Part shown: positions 49,753-63,616 of the stretch, in pieces
Layout of the letters: each line of letters starts with the position of its first letter
Numbering within the stretch: position 1 is the stretch's first letter
Source: Atherix ibis
Lineage: Eukaryota; Arthropoda; Insecta; Diptera; Athericidae
Length of the DNA stretch: 64,000 nucleotides
Reading direction: 5' to 3'
Assembly (NCBI GenBank): GCA_958298945.1
Contig: OY282610.1
Coordinates: 50,537,667 to 50,601,666, forward strand
Translations under genes and position numbers: made by a program
The notes under the pieces: model-generated
Seen by the model: the letters and a program-made list of their open reading frames with translations, nothing else
Told to the model about the DNA's origin: nothing
Database searches by the model: none

Positions 49753-51738
49753 ATGAATTTTTTCTCAAAACCACCAACAAAAATTTATCCAGAAAGAATT
49801 TTCTCATTCCAATGAGAATAATATGAATCGGAGAAGCTTTGCCTGAAAGTGCACAATCATACCCCAAACAAACATCTCCAAAAAACCACCATTTTCATAG
49901 AGAAAAACAAATTTTAAGAGAAAGTGGACTCAGTGTAATAATTGTTGCCTCCTATTTTTTGAGAAAACTGGGTGCCTGGTGTAAAAATTGAATTTTCGTG
50001 AATATTGTCACAAATTTTCGAATTTTTGTAGTTTTTTGCATATCTTTAGGTGGTCAATTTATTTTGCTTTCAGTAAATAAAAAATTTAATTTTAGGCAAT
50101 TTTTTTTTAATAGTGCTCACAAAAATTAATTCTGAAAGGATATTCCTTTTTCGATCAGGATAATATGGATCTAGAAGGCTATGTTAAAGTGTATGTAATG
50201 AAACCATGAAACAAATTGCCATTTTTATCCAAAAAAGCAAACTTTATTTTTAAAAAAATACAGCGAACTTTACGTATTTTTTTTTAAAACGCCTGGAAAA
50301 AATTTTCCTGTAAGGACTTTTTTAGTCCGATCAGGATAATAAGAATAATTATTAGTTTCACATATGTATGCGCATTAACATCATTAAACAAATTTTCGAA
50401 AAAAATTCCTTTTTCATAGAAAAATAGAAATTTAAAAAAAAATTTAATGATCTTTTGGCAAATTTTTCTCAAAACTCCCACCGAAATTTATCGTGACATG
50501 TCATTTTCCTTCCAATCATTATATTAAGAGTCATAGAAAGTTTGCCTGAAAGTGTGCAATGACACCACAAAATAAATTCTAAAAAACCTTAATTTTTATA
50601 CAAAAAAAACGAATTTTAATAAAGAAAACAATTAATTTTATGAATTTTTTCTCAAAATCACCAACAAAAATTTATCCAGAAAGGATATTCTCATTCCAAT
50701 CGAGAAAATATGTATTGGAGAAGCTTTGCCTGAAAGTACGCAATGACACCATAAAAACAATTCTAAAAACCTTAATTTGTATATAAAAAAAAACGAATTT
50801 TAAGAAAGAAAACTATAAATTTTATGAATTTTTTCTCAAAATCACCAACAAAAATTTTTCCAGAAAGGATATTCTCATTCCAATCAAGAAAATATGTATT
50901 GGAAAAGCTTTGCCTGAAAGTACGCAATGACACCATAAAAACAATTCTAAAAACCTTAATTTGTATACAAAAAAAAACGAATTTTAGGAAAGAAAACTAT
51001 AAATTTTATGAATTTTTTCTCAAAATCACCAACAAAAATTTATCCAGAAAGGATATTCTCATTCCAATCGAGAAAATATGCATTGGAGAAGCTTTGCCTA
51101 AAAGTACGCAAAGACACCATAAAAACCGTTCTAAAAACCTTAATTTTTATACAAAAAAAACAAATTTTAAAAAAGAAAACAATAAATTTTATGAATTTTT
51201 TCTCAAAATCACCAACAAAAATTTATCCAAAAAGGAAATTCCCATTTCAATCAAGAAAATATGCATTGGAGAAGCTTTGCCTGAAAGAACGCAGTGACAC
51301 CATAAAAACAATTCTAAAAACCTTAATTTTTATACAAAAAAAACGAATTTTAAGAAAGAAAACTATAAATTTTATGATTTTTTCTCAAAATCACCAACAA
51401 AAATTTATCCAGAAAGGATATTCTCATTCCAATCGAGAAAATATGCATTGAAGAAGCTTTGCCTAAAAGTACGCAATGACACCATAAAAACGGTTCTAAA
51501 AACCTTAATTTTTATACAAAAAAAACGAATTTTAAGAAAGAAAACAATAAATTTTATGAATTTTTTCTCAAAATCACCAACAAAAATTTATCCAAAAAGG
51601 AAATTCTCATTTCAATCAAGAAAATATGCATTGGAGAAGCTTTGCCTGAAAGTACGCAATGACACCATTAAAACAATTCTAAAAACCTTAATTTTTATAC
51701 AAAAAAAACGAATTTTAAGAAAAAAAACCATAAATTTG
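49753..51738 (+). repeat. HOR unit 32, 6 A monomers
   Basis: A monomers start at 50640, 50824, 51008, 51191, 51374 and 51556. The unit is a near-copy of unit 31 shifted by 1804 bp, with one additional A monomer in mid-run. The extra monomer begins at 51191 and has GGAAATTCCCATTTC and GAACGCAGTG. The B-X frame has a TGA at 49989. Confidence 0.93.
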
Positions 51739-53175
51739 ATGAATTTTTTCTCAAAACCACCAACAAAAATTTATCCAGAAAGAATTTTCTCATTCCAATG
51801 AGAATAATATGAATCGGAGAAGCTTTGCCTGAAAGTGCACAATCATACCCCAAACAAACATCTCCAAAAAACCACCATTTTCATGGAGAAAAACAAATTT
51901 TAAGAGAAAGTGGACTCAGTGTAATAATTGTTGCCTTCTATTATTTGAGAAAACTGGGTGCCTGGTGTAAAAATTGGATTTTCGTGAATATTGTCACAAA
52001 TTTTCGAATTTTTGTAGTTTTTTGCATATCTTTAGGTGGTCAATTTATTTTGCTTTCAGTAAATAAAAAATTTAATTTTAGGCAATTTTTTTTTAATAGT
52101 GCTCACAAAAATTTATTCTGAAAGGATATTCCTTTTTCGATCAGGATAATATGGATCTAGAAGGCTATGTTAAAGTGTATGTAATGAAACCATGAAACAA
52201 ATTGTCATTTTTATCTAAAAAAGCAAACTTTGTTTTTAAAAAAATACAGCGAACTTTAGGTATTTTTTTTTAAAACGCCTGGAAAAAAATTTCCTGTAAG
52301 GACTGTTTTAGTCCGATCAGGATAATAAGAATAATTATTAGTTTCACATATGTATGCGCATTAACATCATTAAACAAATTTTCGAAAAAATTCCCTTTTT
52401 CATAGAAAAATAGAAATTTAAAAAAAAAATTAATGATCTTTTGGCAAATTTTTCTCAAAACTCCCACCGAAATTTATCGTGACATGTCATTTTCCTTCCA
52501 ATCATTATACTAAGAGTCATAGAAGATTTGCCTGAAAGTGTGCAATGACACCACAAAATAAATTCTAAAAAACTTTAATTTTTATACAAAAAAAACGAAT
52601 TTTAATAAAGAAAACAATTAATTTTATGAATTTTTTCTCAAAATCACCAACAAAAATTTATCTAGAAATGATATTCTCATTTCAATCGAGAAAATATGTA
52701 TTGGAGAAGCTTTGACTGAAAGTACGCAATGACACCATAAAAACAATTCTAAAAACCTTAATTTGTATACAAAAAAAAACGAATTTTAGGAAAGAAAACT
52801 ATAAATTTTATGATTTTTTCTCAAAATCACCAACAAAAATTTATCCAGAAAGGATGTTCTCATTCCAATCGAAAAAATATGCATTGAAGAAGCTTTGCCT
52901 AAAAGTACGCAATGGCACCATAAAAACCGTTCTAAAAACCTTAATTTTTATACAAAAAAAACGAATTTTAAGAAAGAAAACAATAAATTTTATGAATTTT
53001 TTCTCAAAATCACCAACAAAAATTTATCCAAAAAGGAAATTCTCATTTCAATCAAGAAAATATGCATTGGAGAAGCTTTGCCTGAAAGTACGCAATGACA
53101 CCATAAAAACAATTCTAAAAACCTTAATTTTTATACAAAAAAAAATGAATTTTAAGAAAGAAAACCATAAATTTG
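51739..53175 (+). repeat. HOR unit 33, 3 A monomers
   Basis: A monomers start at 52626, 52810 and 52992. X reads TTGCCTTCTATTATTTG. C reads TTTATCTAAAAAAGC and ACTTTGTTTT. The block carries the beta haplotype (ATTGTCATT, AAATTCCC, TATACTAAG, GAAGATTTG) and starts a run of six such units. Confidence 0.93.
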
Positions 53176-54429
53176 ACGAATTTTTTCTAAAAACCACCAA
53201 CAAAAATTTATCCAGAAAGAATTTTCTCATTCCAATGAGAATAATATGAATCGGAGAAGCTTTGCCTGAAAGTGCACAATCATACCCCAAACAAACATCT
53301 CCAAAAAACCACCATTTTCATAGAGAAAAACAAATTTTAAGAGAAAGTGGACTCAGTGTAATAATTGTTGCCTCCTATTTTTTGAGAAAACTGGGTGCCT
53401 GGTGTAAAAATTAGATTTTCGTAAATATTGTCACAAATTTTCGAATTTTTGTAGTTTTTTGCATAAATTTAGGTGGTCAGTTTATTTTGCTTTCAGTATA
53501 TAAAAATTTAATTTTAGGCAATTTTTTTTTAATAGTGCTCACAAAAATTTATTCTGAAAGGATATTCCTTTTTCGATCAGGATAATATGGATCTAGAAGG
53601 CTATGTTAAAGTGTATGTTATGAAACCATGAAACAAATTGTGATTTTTATCCAAAAAAGCAAACTTTATTTTTAAAAAAATACAGCGAACTTTAGGTATT
53701 TTTTTTTAAAACGCCTGGAAAAAATTTTCCTGTAAGGACTTTTTTAGTCCGATCAGGATAATAAGAATAATTATTAGTTTCACATATGTATGCGCATTAA
53801 CATCATTAAACAAATTTTCGAAAAAATTCCCTTTTTCATAGAAAAATAGAAATTTAAAAAAAAATTTAATGATCTTTTGGCAAATTTTTCTCAAAACTCC
53901 CACCGAAATTTATCGTGACATGTCATTTTCCTTCCAATCATTATACTAAGAGTCATAGAAGATTTGCCTGAAAGTGTGCAATGACATCACAAAATAAATT
54001 CTAAAAAACCTTAATTTTTATACAAAAAAAACGAATTTTAATAAAGAAAACAATTAATTTTATGAATTTTTTCTCAAAATCACCAAAAAAAATTTATCCA
54101 GAAAGGATATTCTCATTCCAATCGAGAAAATATGTATTGGAGAAGCTTTGCCTGAAAGTACGCAATGACACCATAAAAACAATTCTAAAAACCTTAATTT
54201 GTATACAAAAAAAAACGAATTTTAAGAAAGAAAACTATAAATTTTATGAATTTTTTCTCAAAATCACCAACAAAAATTTATCCAGAAAGGATATTCTCAT
54301 TCCAATCAAGAAAATATGTATTGGAGAAGCTTTGCCTGAAAGTACGCAATGACACCATAAAAACAATTCTAAAAACCTTAATTTTTATACAAAAAAAAAT
54401 GAATTTTAAGAAAGAAAACCATAAATTTT
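53176..54429 (+). repeat. HOR unit 34, 2 A monomers
   Basis: A monomers start at 54062 and 54246. X is the most diverged of the window: TTAGATTTTCGTAAATATTG, GCATAAATTTAGG and TCAGTATATAAAAATT, with a TAG at 53412 in the B-X frame. C has ATTGTGATTTTT, first seen here and kept in units 35, 37 and 38. Confidence 0.93.
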
Positions 54430-56051
54430 AAGAATTTTTTCTCAAAACCACCAATAAAAATTTATCCAGAAAGAATTTTCTCATTCCAATGAGAATAATA
54501 TGAATCGGAGAAGCTTTGCCTGAAAGTGCACAATCATACCCCAAACAAACATCTCCAAAAAACCACCATTTTCATAGAGAAAAACAAATTTTAAGAGAAA
54601 GTGGGCTCAGTGTAATAATTGTTGCCTCCTATTTTTTGAGAAAACTGGGTGCCTGGTGTAAAAATTGGATTTTCGTGAATATTGTCACAAATTTTCGAAT
54701 TTTTGTAGTTTTTTGCATATCTTTAGGTGGTCAATTTATTTTGCTTTCAGTAAATAAAAAATTTAATTTTAGGCAATTTTTTTTTAATAGTGCTCACAAA
54801 AATTTATTCTGAAAGGATATTCCTTTTTCGATCAGGATAATATGGATCTAGAAGGCTATGTTAAAGTGTATGTAATGAAACCATGAAACAAATTGTGATT
54901 TTTATCCAAAAAAGCAAACTTTATTTTTAAAAAAATACAGCGAACTTTAGGTATTTTTTTTTAAAACGCCTGGAAAAAATTTTCCTGTAAGGACTTTTTT
55001 AGTCCGATCAGGATAATAAGAATAATTATTAGTTTCACATATGTATGCGCATTAACATCATTAAACAAATTTTCGAAAAAATTCCCTTTTTCATAGAAAA
55101 ATAGAAATTTAAAAAAAAATTTAATGATCTTTTGGCAAATTTTTCTCAAAACTCCCACCGAAATTTATCGTGACATGTCATTTTCCTTCCAATCATTATA
55201 CTAAGAGTCATAGAAGATTTGCCTGAAAGTGTGCAATGACACCACAAAATAAATTCTAAAAAACCTTAATTTTTATACAAAAAAAACGAATTTTAATAAA
55301 GAAAACAATTAATTTTATGAATTTTTTCTCAAAATCACCAAAATAAATTTATCCAGAAAGGATATTCTCATTCCAATCGAGAAAATATGTATTGGAGAAG
55401 CTTTGCCTGAAAGTACGCAATGACACCATAAAAACAATTCTAAAAACCTTAATTTGTATACAAAAAAAAACGAATTTTAAGAAAGAAAACTATAAATTTT
55501 ATGAATTTTTTCTCAAAATCACCAACAAAAATTTATCCAGAAAGGATATTCTCATTCCAATCGAGAAAATATGTATTGGAGAAGCTTTGCCTAAAAGTAC
55601 GCAATGACACCATAAAAACAATTCTAAAAACCTTAATTTGTATACAAAAAAAAACGAATTTTAAGAAAGAAAACTATAAATTTTATGAATTTTTTCTCAA
55701 AATCACCAACAAAAATTTATCCAGAAAGGATATTCTCATTCCAATCGAGAAAATATGTATTGGAGAAGCTTTGCCTGAAAGTACGCAATGACACCATAAA
55801 AACAATTCTAAAAACCTGAATTTGTATACAAAAAAAAACGAATTTTAGGAAAGAAAACTATAAATTTTATGAATTTTTTCTCAAAATCACCAACAAAAAT
55901 TTATCCAGAAAGGATATTCTAATTCCAATCGACAAAATATGCATTGGAGAAGCTTTGCCTGAAAGTACGCAATGACACCATAAAAACAATTCTAAAAACC
56001 TTAATTTTTATACAAAAAAAATTAATTTTAAGAAAGAAAACCATAAATTTT
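54430..56051 (+). repeat. HOR unit 35, 4 A monomers
   Basis: A monomers start at 55317, 55501, 55685 and 55869. B starts AAGAATTTTTTC, losing the usual ATG. The first A reads CACCAAAATAAATTT. The last reads CTAATTCCAATCGAC. Beta haplotype throughout C-D-E. Confidence 0.93.
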
Positions 56052-57678
56052 ATGAATTTTTTCTCAAAACCACCAACAAAAATTTATCCAGAAAGAATTT
56101 TCTCATTCCAATGAGAATAATATGAATTGGAGAAGCTTTGCCTGAAAGTGCACAATCATACCCCAAACAAACATCTCCAAAAAACAACCATTTTCATAGA
56201 GAAAAACAAATTTTAAGAGAAAGTGGACTCAGTGTAATAATTGTTTCCTCCTATTTTTTGAGAAAACTGGGTGCCTGGTGTAAAAATTGGATTTTCGTGA
56301 ATATTGTCACAAATTTTCGAATTTTTGTGGTTTTTTGCATATCTTTAGGTGGTCAATTTATTTTGCTTTCAGTAAATAAAAAATTTAATTTTAGGCAATT
56401 TTTTTTTAATAGTGCTCACAAAAATTTATTCTGAAAGGATATTCCTTTTTCGATCAGGATAATATGGATCTAGAAGGCTATGTTAAAGTGTATGTAATGA
56501 AACCATGAAACAAATTGCCATTTTTATCGAAAAAAGGAAACTTTATTTTTAAAAAAATACTGCGAACTTTAGGTTTTTTTTTTTTAAAACGCCTGGAAAA
56601 AATTTTCCTGTAAGGACTTTTTTAGTCCGATCAGCATAATAAGAATAATTATTAGTTTCACATATGTATGCGCATTAACATCATTAAACAAATTTTCGAA
56701 AAAATTCCCTTTTTCATAGAAAAATAGAAATTTAAAAAAAAATTTAATGATCTTTTGGCAAATTTTTCTCAAAACTCCCACCGAAACTTATCGTGACATG
56801 TCATTTTCCTTCCAATCATTATACTAAGAGTCATAGAAGATTTGCCTGAAAGTGTGCAATGACATCACAAAATAAATTCTAAAAAACCTTAATTTTTATA
56901 CAAAAAAAAAACGAATTTTAATAAAGAAAACAATTAATTTTATGAATTTTTTCTCAAAATCACCAACAAAAATTTATCCAGAAAGGATATTCTCATTCCA
57001 ATAGAGAAAATATGTATTGGAGAAGCTTTGCCTGAAAGTACGCAATGACACCATAAAAACAATTCTAAAAACCTTAATTTGTATACAAAAAAAAACGAAT
57101 TTTAAGAAAGAAAACTATAAATTTTATGAATTTTTTCTCAAAATCACCAACAAAAATTTATCCAGAAAGGATATTCTCATTCCAATCGAAAAAATATGTA
57201 TTGGAAAAGCTTTGCCTGAAAGTACGCAATGACACCGTAAAAACAATTCTAAAAACCTTAATTTGTATACAAAAAAAAACGAATTTTAGGAAAGAAAACT
57301 ATAAATTTTATGAATTTTTTCTCAAAATCACCAACAAAAATTTATCCAGAAAGGATATTCTCATTCCAATCGAGAAAATATGCATTGGAGAAGCTTTGCC
57401 TAAAAGTACGCAATGACAATATAAAAACCGTTCTAAAAACCTTAATTTTTATACAAAAAAAACGAATTTTAAGAAAGAAAACAATAAATTTTATGAATTT
57501 TTTCTCAAAATCACCAACAAAAATTTATCCAAAAAGGAAATTCTCATTTCAATCAAGAAAATATGCATTGGAGAAGCTTTGCCTGAAAGTACGCAATGAC
57601 ACCATAAAAACAATTCTAAAAACCTTAATTTTTATACAAAAAAAAAAATGAATTTTAAGAAAGAAAACCATAAATTTG
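56052..57678 (+). repeat. HOR unit 36, 4 A monomers
   Basis: A monomers start at 56942, 57126, 57310 and 57493. C reads ATCGAAAAAAGGAAAC and ATACTGCGAAC. D reads GATCAGCATAAT. E reads CCGAAACTTATCG and GACATCAC, shared with unit 37. C has the alpha allele ATTGCCATT while D and E are beta. Confidence 0.93.
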
Positions 57679-59305
57679 ACGAATTTTTTCTCAAAACCAC
57701 CAACAAAAATTTATCCAGAAAGAATTTTCTCATTCCAATGAGAATAATATGAATCGGAGAAGCTTTGCCTGAAAGTGCACAATCATACCCCAAACAAACA
57801 TCTCCAAAAAACCACCATTTTCATAGAGAAAAACAAATTTTAAGAGAAAGTGGACTCAGTGTAATAATTGTTGCCTCCTATTTTTTGAGAAAACTGGGTG
57901 CCTGGTGTAAAAATTAGATTTTCGTGAATATTGTCACAAATTTTCGAATTTTTGTAGTTTTTTGCATATCTTTAGGTGGTCAATTTATTTTGCTTTCAGT
58001 AAATAAAAAATTTAATTTTAGGCAATTTTTTTTTAATAGTGCTCACAAAAATTTATTCTGAAAGGATATTCCTTTTTCGATCAGGATAATATGGATCTAG
58101 AAGGCTATGTTAAAGTGTATGTAATGAAACCATGGAACAAATTGTGATTTTTATCCAAAAAAGCAAACTTTATTTTTAAAAAAATACAGCGAACTTTAGG
58201 TATTTTTTTTTAAAACGCATGGAAAAAATTTTCCTGTAAGGACTTTTTTAGTCCGATCAGGATAATAAGAATAATTATTAGTTTCACATATGTATGCGCA
58301 TTAACATCATTAAACAAATTTTCGAAAAAATTCCCTTTTTCATAGAAAAATAGAAATTTAAAAAAAAATTTAATGATCTTTTGGCAAATTTTTCTCAAAA
58401 CTCCCACCGAAACTTATCGTGACATGTCATTTTCCTTCCAATCATTATACTAAGAGTCATAGAAGATTTGCCTGAAAGTGTGCAATGACATCACAAAATA
58501 AATTCTAAAAAACCTTAATTTTTATACAAAAAAAAACGAATTTTAATAAAGAAAACAATTAATTTTATGAATTTTTTCTCAAAATCACCAACAAAAATTT
58601 ATCCAGAAAGGATATTCTCATTCCAATAGAGAAAATATGTATTGGAGAAGCTTTGCCTGAAAGTACGCAATGACACCATAAAAACAATTCTAAAAACCTT
58701 AATTTGTATACAAAAAAAAACGAATTTTAAGAAAGAAAACTATAAATTTTATGAATTTTTTCTCAAAATCACCAACAAAAATTTATCCAGAAAGGATATT
58801 CTCATTCCAATCGAAAAAATATGTATTGGAAAAGCTTTGCCTGAAAGTACGCAATGACACCATAAAAACAATTCTAAAAACCTTAATTTGTATACAAAAA
58901 AAAAACGAATTTTAGGAAAGAAAACTATAAATTTTATGAATTTTTTCTCAAAATCACCAACAAAAATTTATCCAGAAAGGATATTCTAATTCCAATCGAG
59001 AAAATATGCATTGGAGAAGCTTTGCCTAAAAGTACGCAATGACAATATAAAAACCGTTCTAAAAACCTTAATTTTTATACAAAAAAAACGAATTTTAAGA
59101 AAGAAAACAATAAATTTTATGAATTTTTTCTCAAAATCACCAACAAAAATTTATCCAAAAAGGAAATTCTCATTTCAATCAAGAAAATATGCATTGGAGA
59201 AGCTTTGCCTGAAAGTACGCAATGACACCATAAAAACAATTCTAAAAACCTTAATTTTTATACAAAAAAAAAAAATGAATTTTAAGAAAGAAAACCATAA
59301 ATTTG
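57679..59305 (+). repeat. HOR unit 37, 4 A monomers
   Basis: A monomers start at 58567, 58751, 58936 and 59119. The A run copies that of unit 36 at an offset of about 1626 bp, including CCAATAGAGAAAATATG in the first A and GACAATATAAAAACC in the third. The B-X frame has a TAG at 57915. Confidence 0.93.
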
Positions 59306-60742
59306 ACGAATTTTTTCTCAAAACCACCAACAAAAATTTATCCAGAAAGAATTTTCTCATTCCAATGAGAATAATATGAATCGGAGAAGCTTTGCCTGAA
59401 AGTGCACAATCATACCCCAAACAAACATCTCCAAAAAACCACCATTTTCATAGAGAAAAACAAATTTTAAGAGAAAGTGGACTCAGTGTAATAATTGTTG
59501 CCTCCTATTTTTTGAGAAAACTGGGTGCCTGGTGTAAAAATTAGATTTTCGTGAATATTGTCACAAATTTTCGAATTTTTGTAGTTTTTTGCATATCTTT
59601 AGGTGGTCAATTTATTTTGCTTTCAGTAAATAAAAAATTTAATTTTAGGCAATTTTTTTTTAATAGTGCTCACAAAAATTTATTCTGAAAGGATATTCCT
59701 TTTTCGATCAGGATAATATGGATCTAGAAGGCTATGTTAAAGTGTATGTAATGAAACCATGGAACAAATTGTGATTTTTATCCAAAAAAGCAAACTTTAT
59801 TTTTAAAAAAATACAGCGAACTTTAGGTATTTTTTTTTAAAACGCCTGGAAAAATTTTTCCTGTAAGAACTTTTTTAGTCCGATCAGGATAATAAGAATA
59901 ATTATTAGTTTCACATATGTATGCGCATTAACATCATTAAACAAATTTTCGAAAAAATTCCCTTTTTCATAGAAAAATAGAAATTAAAAAAAAAATTTAA
60001 TGATCTTTTGGCAAATTTTTCTTAAAACTCCCAGCGAAATTTATCGTGACATGTCATTTTCCTTCCAATCATTATACTAAGAGTCATAGAAGATTTGCCT
60101 GAAAGTGTGCAATGACACCACAAAATAAATTCTAAAAAACCTTAATTTTGATACAAAAAAAACGAATTTTAATAAAGAAAACAATTAATTTTATGAATTT
60201 TTTCTCAAAATCACCAACAAAAATTTATCCAGAAAGGATATTCTCATTTCAATCGAGAAAATATGTATTGAGAAAGCTTTGCCTGAAAGTACGCAATGAC
60301 ACCATAAAAACAATTCTAAAAACCTTAATTTGTATACAAAAACAACGAATTTTAATAAAGAAAACAATTAATTTTATGAATTTTTTCTCAAAATCACCAA
60401 CAAAAATTTATCCAGAAAGGATATTCTCATTCCAATCGACAAAATATGTATTGGAAAAGCTTTGCCTGAAAGTACGCAATGACACCATAAAAACAATTCT
60501 AAAAACCTTAATTTGTATACAAAAAAAACGAATTTTAAGAAAGAAAACTATAAATTTTATGAATTTTTTCTCAAAATCACCAACAAAAATTTATCCAGAA
60601 AGGATATTCTCATTCCAATCGAGAAAATATTTATTGGAGAAGCTTTGCCCGAAAGTACGCAATGACACCATAAAAACAATTCTAAAAACCTTAATTTTTA
60701 TACAAAAAAAAATGAATTTTAAGAAAGAAAACCATAAATTTA
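59306..60742 (+). repeat. HOR unit 38, 3 A monomers with an internal E-type tail
   Basis: A monomers start at 60193, 60376 and 60559. The first reads TGTATTGAGAAAGC and ends with AAAAACAACG and AATAAAGAAAACAATTAATTT (60339-60375). The block shares ACCATGGAACAAATTGTG and the TAG at 59532 with unit 37. E has CTTAAAACTCCCAGCG. Confidence 0.93.
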
Positions 60743-62181
60743 ATGAATTTTTTCTCAAAACCACCAACAAAAATTTATCCAGAAAGAATTTTCTCATTCC
60801 AATGAGAATAATATGAATCGGAGAAGCTTTGCCTGAAAGTGCACAATCATACCCCAAACAAACATCTCCAAAAAACCACCATTTTCATAGAGAAAAACAA
60901 ATTTTAAGAGAAAGTGGACTCAGTGTAATAATTGTTGCCTCCTATTTTTTGAGAAAACTGGGTGCCTGGTGTAAAAATTGGATTTTCGTGAATATTGTCA
61001 CAAATTTTCGAATTTTTGTAGTTTTTTGCATATCTTTAGGTGGTCAATTTATTTTGCTTTCAGTAAATAAAAAATTTAATTTTAGGCAATTTTTTTTTAA
61101 TAGTGCTCACAAAAATTTATTCTGAAAGGATATTCCTTTTTCGATCAGGATAATATGGATCTAGAAGGCTATGTTAAAGTGTATGTAATGAAACCATGAA
61201 ACAAATTGCCATTTTTATCCAAAAAAGCAAACTTTATTTTTAAAAAAATACAGCGAACTTTAGGTATTTTTTTTTAAAACGCCTGGAAAAAATTTTCCTG
61301 TAAGGACTTTTTTAGTCCGATCAGGATAATAAAAATAATTATTAGTTTCACATATGTATACGCATTAACATCATTAAACAAATTTTCGAAAAAATTTCCT
61401 TTTTCATAGAAAAATAGAAATTTAAAAAAAAATTTAATGATCTTTTGGCAAATTTTTCTCAAAACTCCCACCGAAATTTATCGTGACATGTCATTTTCCT
61501 TCCAATCACTATATTAAGAGTCATAGAAGGTTTGCCTGAAAGTGTGCAATGACACCACAAAATAAATTCTAAAAAACCTTAATTTTTATACAAAAAAAAC
61601 GAATTTTAATAAAGAAAACAATTAATTTTATGAATTTTTTCTCAAAATCACCAACAAAAATTTATCCAGAAAGGATATTCTCATTCCAATCGAGAAAATA
61701 TGTATTGGAAAAGCTTTGCCTGAAAGTACGCAATGACACCATAAAAACAATTCTAAAAACCTTAATTTGTATACAAAAAAAAAACTAATTTTAGGAAAGA
61801 AAACTATAAATTTTATGAATTTTTTCTCAAAATCACCAACAAAAATTTATCCAGAAAGGATATTCTCATTCCAATCGAGAAAATATGCATTGGAGAAGCT
61901 GTGCCTAAAAGTACGCAATGACACCATAAAAACCATTCTAAAAACCTTAATTTTTATACAAAAAAAACGAATTTTAAGAAAGAAAACAATAAATTTTATG
62001 AATTTTTTCTCAAAATCACCAACAAAAATTTATCCAAAAAGGAAATTCTCATTTCAATCAAGAAAATATGCATTGGAGAAGCTTTGCCTGAAAGTACGCA
62101 ATGACACCATTAAAACAATTCTAAAAACCTTAATTTTTATACAAAAAAAAATGAATTTTAAGAAAGAAAACCATAAATTTG
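60743..62181 (+). repeat. HOR unit 39, 3 A monomers
   Basis: A monomers start at 61630, 61815 and 61998. The block returns to the alpha haplotype (ATTGCCATT, AAATTTCC, TATATTAAG, GAAGGTTTG). D has ATAAAAATAATT and ATACGCAT. The second A follows AAAACTAATTTTAGG. Confidence 0.93.
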
Positions 62182-63616
62182 ATTAATTTTTTTCCAAACC
62201 AACAACAAAAATTTATCCAGAAAGAATTTTCTCATTCCAATGAGAATAATATGAATCGAAGAAGCTTTGCCTGAAAGTGCACAATCATACCCCAAACAAA
62301 CATCTCCAAAAAACCACCATTTTCATAGAGAAAAACAAATTTTAAGAGAAAGTGGACTCAGTGTAATAATTGTTGCCTCCTATTTTTTGAGAAAACTGGG
62401 TGCCTGGTGTAAAAATTGGATTTTCGTGAATATTGTCACAAATTTTCGAATTTTTGTAGTTTTTCGCATATCTTTAGGTGGTCAATTTATTTTGCTTTCA
62501 GTAAATAAAAAATTTAATTTTAGGCAATTTTTTTTTAATAGTGCTCACAAAAATTTATTCTGAAAGGATATTCCTTTTTCGATCAGAATAATATGGATCT
62601 AGAAGGCTATGTTAAAGAGTATGTAATGATACCATGAAACAAATTGTCATTTTTATCCAAAAAAGCAAACTTTATTTTTAAAAAAATACAGCGAACTTTA
62701 GGTATTTTTTTTTAAAACGCCTGGAAAAAATTTTCCTGTAAGGACTTTTTTAGTCCGATCAGGATAATAAGAATAATTAGAAGTTTCACATATGTATGCG
62801 CATTAACATCATTAAACAAATTATCGAAAAAATTCCCTTTTTCATAGAAAAATAGAAATTTAAAAAAAAATTTAATGATCTTTTGGCAAATTTTTCTCAA
62901 AACTCCCACCGAAATTTATCGTGACATGTCATTTTCCTTCCAATCATTATACTAAGAGTCATAGAAGATTTGCCTGAAAGTGTGCAATGACACCACAAAA
63001 TAAATTCTAAAAAACCTTAATTTTTATACAAAAAAAACGAATTTTAATAAAGAAAACAATTAATTTTATGAATTTTTTCTCAAAATCACCAACAAAAATT
63101 TATCCAGAAAGGATATTCTCATTTTAATCGAGAAAATATGTATTGAGAAAGCTTTGCCTGAAAGTACGCAATGACACCATAAAAACAATTCTAAAAACCT
63201 TAATTTGTATACAAAAACAACGAATTTTAATAAAGAAAACAATTAATTTTATGAATTTTTTCTCAAAATCACCAACAAAAATTTATCCAGAAAGGATATT
63301 CTCATTCCAATCGACAAAATATATATTGGAAAAGCTTTGCCTGAAAGTACGCAATGACACCATAAAAACAATTCTAAAAACCTTAATTTGTATACAAAAA
63401 AAACGAATTTTAAGAAAGAAAACTATAAATTTTATGAATTTTTTCTCAAAATCACCAACAAAAATTTATCCAGAAATGATATTCTCATTCCAATCGAGAA
63501 AATATGCATTGGAGAAGCTTTGCCTAAAAGTACGCAATGACACCATAAAAACAATTCTAAAAACCTTAATTTTTATACAAAAAAAATTAATTTTAAGAAA
63601 GAAAACCATAAATTTA
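62182..63616 (+). repeat. HOR unit 40, 3 A monomers with an internal E-type tail
   Basis: A monomers start at 63068, 63251 and 63434. The first two match unit 38 at an offset of 2875 bp, including TGTATTGAGAAAGC and the E-type tail (63214-63250). B has lost bases at its start (ATTAATTTTTTTCC). C reads AAAGAGTATGTAATGATACC and D has TTAGAAGTTTC. Beta haplotype. Confidence 0.93.
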
